A program made the position numbers and the translations under genes. Below are positions 62,498 through 64,000 of a DNA stretch of 64,000 nt, piece by piece. This stretch comes from DAIPJH01 sp036770365. Its GTDB lineage: Bacteria; Pseudomonadota; Alphaproteobacteria; Rickettsiales; UBA998. Below the pieces are notes generated by a model. It was not told the DNA's origin and searched no databases. It was given only the letters and a program-made list of their open reading frames with translations. The stretch is taken from the NCBI GenBank assembly GCA_036770365.1, contig DAIPJH010000001.1:124001-188000 (forward strand). Reading direction: 5' to 3'. Within the stretch, counting starts at the first letter, position 1. Each line of letters begins with the position of its first letter.

Positions 62498-62944
62498 ATG
62501 AAGAACCAACAACCAGCTCCACAACAACAAGGCGGATTTATCGTCGGTGGCAATGAAGGTAGTTTTGTCAGTGGGGAGAGCCTTAAACAAGTTGATGTAC
62601 CTATTGAGACTTTGCTTGGTGTTGTAAATGGATCTTTTAAGGGCGCACTACTTTCAAGTGCAATTTCTGCTGTGGTTACAGCGGCGCAGTCCGACAAGAT
62701 TGATGGTGAGATATGGAAAGAAATGGCAAAAGGGCTTGGCAAGCATTTACCTTATATTGCAGCAGGGACTGTTGCCGTTGGTGCGCTTGGTGGCATCATC
62801 CGTCATTCACGCGCTTCCATGCACAATAAATGGAGTGACCAACATTATGCCTATCTGCAACAACAAACATCACAACATCAAAGCTTCTCAGAGCGCATTG
62901 ATGCACAGCGTACTGCACCTTCTAGTGGCGAACCACAACGTTAA
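62498..62944 (+). CDS. Small orphan membrane protein
   Basis: 148 residues, with GGAGA about 8 bases before ATG 62498. A Gln/Gly-rich N-terminus (QQPAPQQQGGFIVGG) precedes a moderately hydrophobic helix (about 47-65, FKGALLSSAISAVVTAAQ) and a stronger one (about 85-100, YIAAGTVAVGALGGII). A Gln/His-rich polar tail follows. No known domain. It is in one operon with the J-domain orphan and may be its membrane partner; that is inference. rimM follows after 37 bp and could be read from the same transcript. Confidence 0.72.
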   Translation: MKNQQPAPQQQGGFIVGGNEGSFVSGESLKQVDVPIETLLGVVNGSFKGALLSSAISAVVTAAQSDKIDGEIWKEMAKGLGKHLPYIAAGTVAVGALGGIIRHSRASMHNKWSDQHYAYLQQQTSQHQSFSERIDAQRTAPSSGEPQR

Positions 62945-62981
62945 TCGTGACAGCATGATCAATTCATAGTATATAGCTAGC

Positions 62982-63518
62982 ATGCCTTTACCTAAACTCA
63001 TTCAAGTTGGCGTTATCTCTGGCGCACACGGCGTGCAAGGCGAAGTGAAACTCCGCAGCTTCACAGGCGATCCCTTTGCAATTTTGGATTATCAACCGCT
63101 GAGTGACAAAACAGGTGCGCGCAGCTTTACTTTCACACTGCGCGGCGAAGCCAAGGGGCAGTTGATTGTACGGCTTGATGGCGTAAAAGACCGCAACGCG
63201 GCAGAACTTCTTAGCAATACGGAACTCTATATCCCACGTGAGCGCATCCCCGAAACAGAAGATGAAGATGATTTCTTAATTGAAGATTTAATCGGCTTGG
63301 AAGTGCGTTTAGAAAACGGTAAAACTTACGGCAGTGTCAAAACCGTGATGAATTTTGGTGCAGGTGACATCATCGAAATCACCCCGCAAGCAGGTGGCAA
63401 AACTGAACTCCTCCCCTTCACCCGTGCGAGCTTCCCTACCATCAATCTTGATGAAGGATGTATTCTATTTCTTCCTCCAGAGATTACAATTGTGGAAACG
63501 GATAAAAAGGACGATTGA
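62982..63518 (+). CDS. rimM: Ribosome maturation factor RimM
   Basis: Binds S19 and assists 30S head maturation. The 178 residues have the N-terminal RimM domain (IQVGVISGAHGVQGEVKLRSFTGDP, then RLDGVKDRNAAELLSNTELYI) and the C-terminal PRC barrel (LIEDLIGLEVRLENGKTYGSVKTVMNFGAGDIIEI, in two parts). The end is short and acidic. In most Proteobacteria trmD and rplS follow; here feoAB follows, and rpsP upstream is separated by two orphan genes. The normal operon is therefore broken on both sides. Confidence 0.96.
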   Translation: MPLPKLIQVGVISGAHGVQGEVKLRSFTGDPFAILDYQPLSDKTGARSFTFTLRGEAKGQLIVRLDGVKDRNAAELLSNTELYIPRERIPETEDEDDFLIEDLIGLEVRLENGKTYGSVKTVMNFGAGDIIEITPQAGGKTELLPFTRASFPTINLDEGCILFLPPEITIVETDKKDD

Positions 63519-63540
63519 CACACCACAACACACCTGTTAT

Positions 63541-63559
63541 TGAGAATCATTATCATTCA
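63541..63559 (+). promoter_or_regulatory. Fur box upstream of feoA
   Basis: TGAGAATCATTATCATTCA matches the 19-bp Fur consensus (GATAATGATAATCATTATC) in its central and right portions and is near-palindromic. It lies 17 bp before the feoA ATG, so iron-replete repression of feoAB is likely. Confidence 0.75.
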
Positions 63560-63576
63560 CAACAACAGAATTTATC

Positions 63577-63822
63577 ATGACAACACTCGCCGACATTACC
63601 AAAGGTCAAAAAGCGCGTATCACGCAGCTTCGTAGCTTTGACAATCAACAGATACCATTAATTCGACGCCTCACTCATCTTGGCTTTAATACTGGCGTGG
63701 ACATCGAAATCCTGCACGAAGGCTTCCCCAAGCGTGATCCTCTTTCAGTGCGCGTGGGCAACCATACCATCGCCCTGCGTCGTAGCGAGGCGCATTTAGT
63801 TGGCGTGGAGTTCGTATCATGA
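63577..63822 (+). CDS. feoA: Ferrous iron transport accessory protein FeoA
   Basis: 81-residue SH3-like protein that supports the FeoB ferrous iron permease. Recognisable parts are TLADITKGQKARITQL, the LIRRLTHLGFNTGVDIEILHEG core, and the C-terminal VGNHTIALRRSEAHLVGVE. Its stop overlaps the feoB start by 4 bp (ATGA). A Fur box lies directly upstream, which supports an iron-uptake role. Confidence 0.95.
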   Translation: MTTLADITKGQKARITQLRSFDNQQIPLIRRLTHLGFNTGVDIEILHEGFPKRDPLSVRVGNHTIALRRSEAHLVGVEFVS

Positions 63823-64000
63823 GTAATAAAAAAACCACTGTCGTGTTACTTGGCAAACCCAATTCAGGCAAATCCGCACTTTTTAATGCACTTACTGGCG
63901 CGAAGCAGAAGGTTGCGAATTATCCTGGAGTCACAGTCGAGCGCAAAGAAGGCAGCTTCACCACGCTAAACGGTAAAACGCTGCATTTGCTTGATCTACC
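63819..64000 (+). CDS. feoB: Ferrous iron transport protein FeoB (N-terminal fragment)
   Basis: Only the first 60 residues lie in the window; the gene continues past the right edge. They show the start of the GTP-binding G domain: VVLLGKPNSGKSALFNALTG with the G1 loop GKPNSGKS, then NYPGVTVERKEG, the G2/switch I region typical of FeoB. HLLDLP suggests that the G3 motif comes next. Translational coupling with feoA and the Fur box fit iron-regulated ferrous iron uptake across the inner membrane. Confidence 0.95.
   Translation, partial: MSNKKTTVVLLGKPNSGKSALFNALTGAKQKVANYPGVTVERKEGSFTTLNGKTLHLLDL

Noticed and set aside
1..64000. tRNA or rRNA genes in the gaps
   Set aside because: No cloverleaf-like pattern with a conserved T-loop, and no rRNA-like sequence, was recognised by eye; a covariance search would be decisive.

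Overview
The window is a chromosomal segment of a Gram-negative alphaproteobacterium with moderate, AT-leaning base composition. This is inferred from gene content and order: lptB-lptA-lptC-kdsD-rnd, rpsT next to dnaA, dnaA-dnaN-recF-gyrB, an AsmA-like gene next to glnE, dapF-mtaB, ffh-rpsP-rimM, and a mitochondrial-type Nfu protein. RTX repeats, pseudopilins, a chemotaxis-type signalling protein and many orphan membrane or coiled-coil proteins suggest a free-living or host/prey-interacting member. No species can be named from the sequence alone.

Layout. 1-3641 (minus): LPS export and Kdo synthesis genes and a short RNase D. 3981-6502 (plus): an ammonium transporter followed by an unusual soluble chemotaxis-type sensor. 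6517-14272 (minus): four tandem pseudopilin genes, three of them fused to long arrays of RCC1-type repeats; this is the most unusual protein-coding system here. 14364-22547 (minus): gyrB, an EI24-family membrane protein, recF, dnaN, dnaA and a rhodanese. 22765-24504 (minus): rpsT and gltA. 24688-35613: mostly orphan genes, with a membrane-bound spermidine-synthase-like protein, mnmA, an RTX protein and a CBS-pair protein between them. 35610-42090: an AsmA-like protein divergent from glnE, which is interrupted by a run of N and a mis-joined contig end. 42205-50411: a large orphan gene, nfu, glmU, rmuC, pdxH and more orphans. 50520-57581: uvrA, ssb, dapF, mtaB, a YqaA/DedA-like protein and tlyA. 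57662-64000: an orphan, ispA, xseB, ffh, rpsP, a J-domain orphan pair inserted between rpsP and rimM, then Fur-box-controlled feoAB running off the end.

The second main result is regulatory. Eight orphan genes or operons (starting at 16974, 24987, 32296 minus, 32995, 42205, 49530, 57662 and 61503) carry the same promoter design: two to four short direct repeats (core TCAT/TCAC/TAAC) with a mostly 11-bp period, the last unit usually lying 10 bp before a -10-like hexamer. No housekeeping gene that I checked has it. The design resembles the binding sites of PhoB/OmpR-family response regulators, so these scattered genes probably form one regulon, possibly of surface or secreted proteins.

No rRNA, tRNA, CRISPR array, transposase or prophage was recognised. 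Small dispersed palindromic repeats occur in several intergenic gaps.
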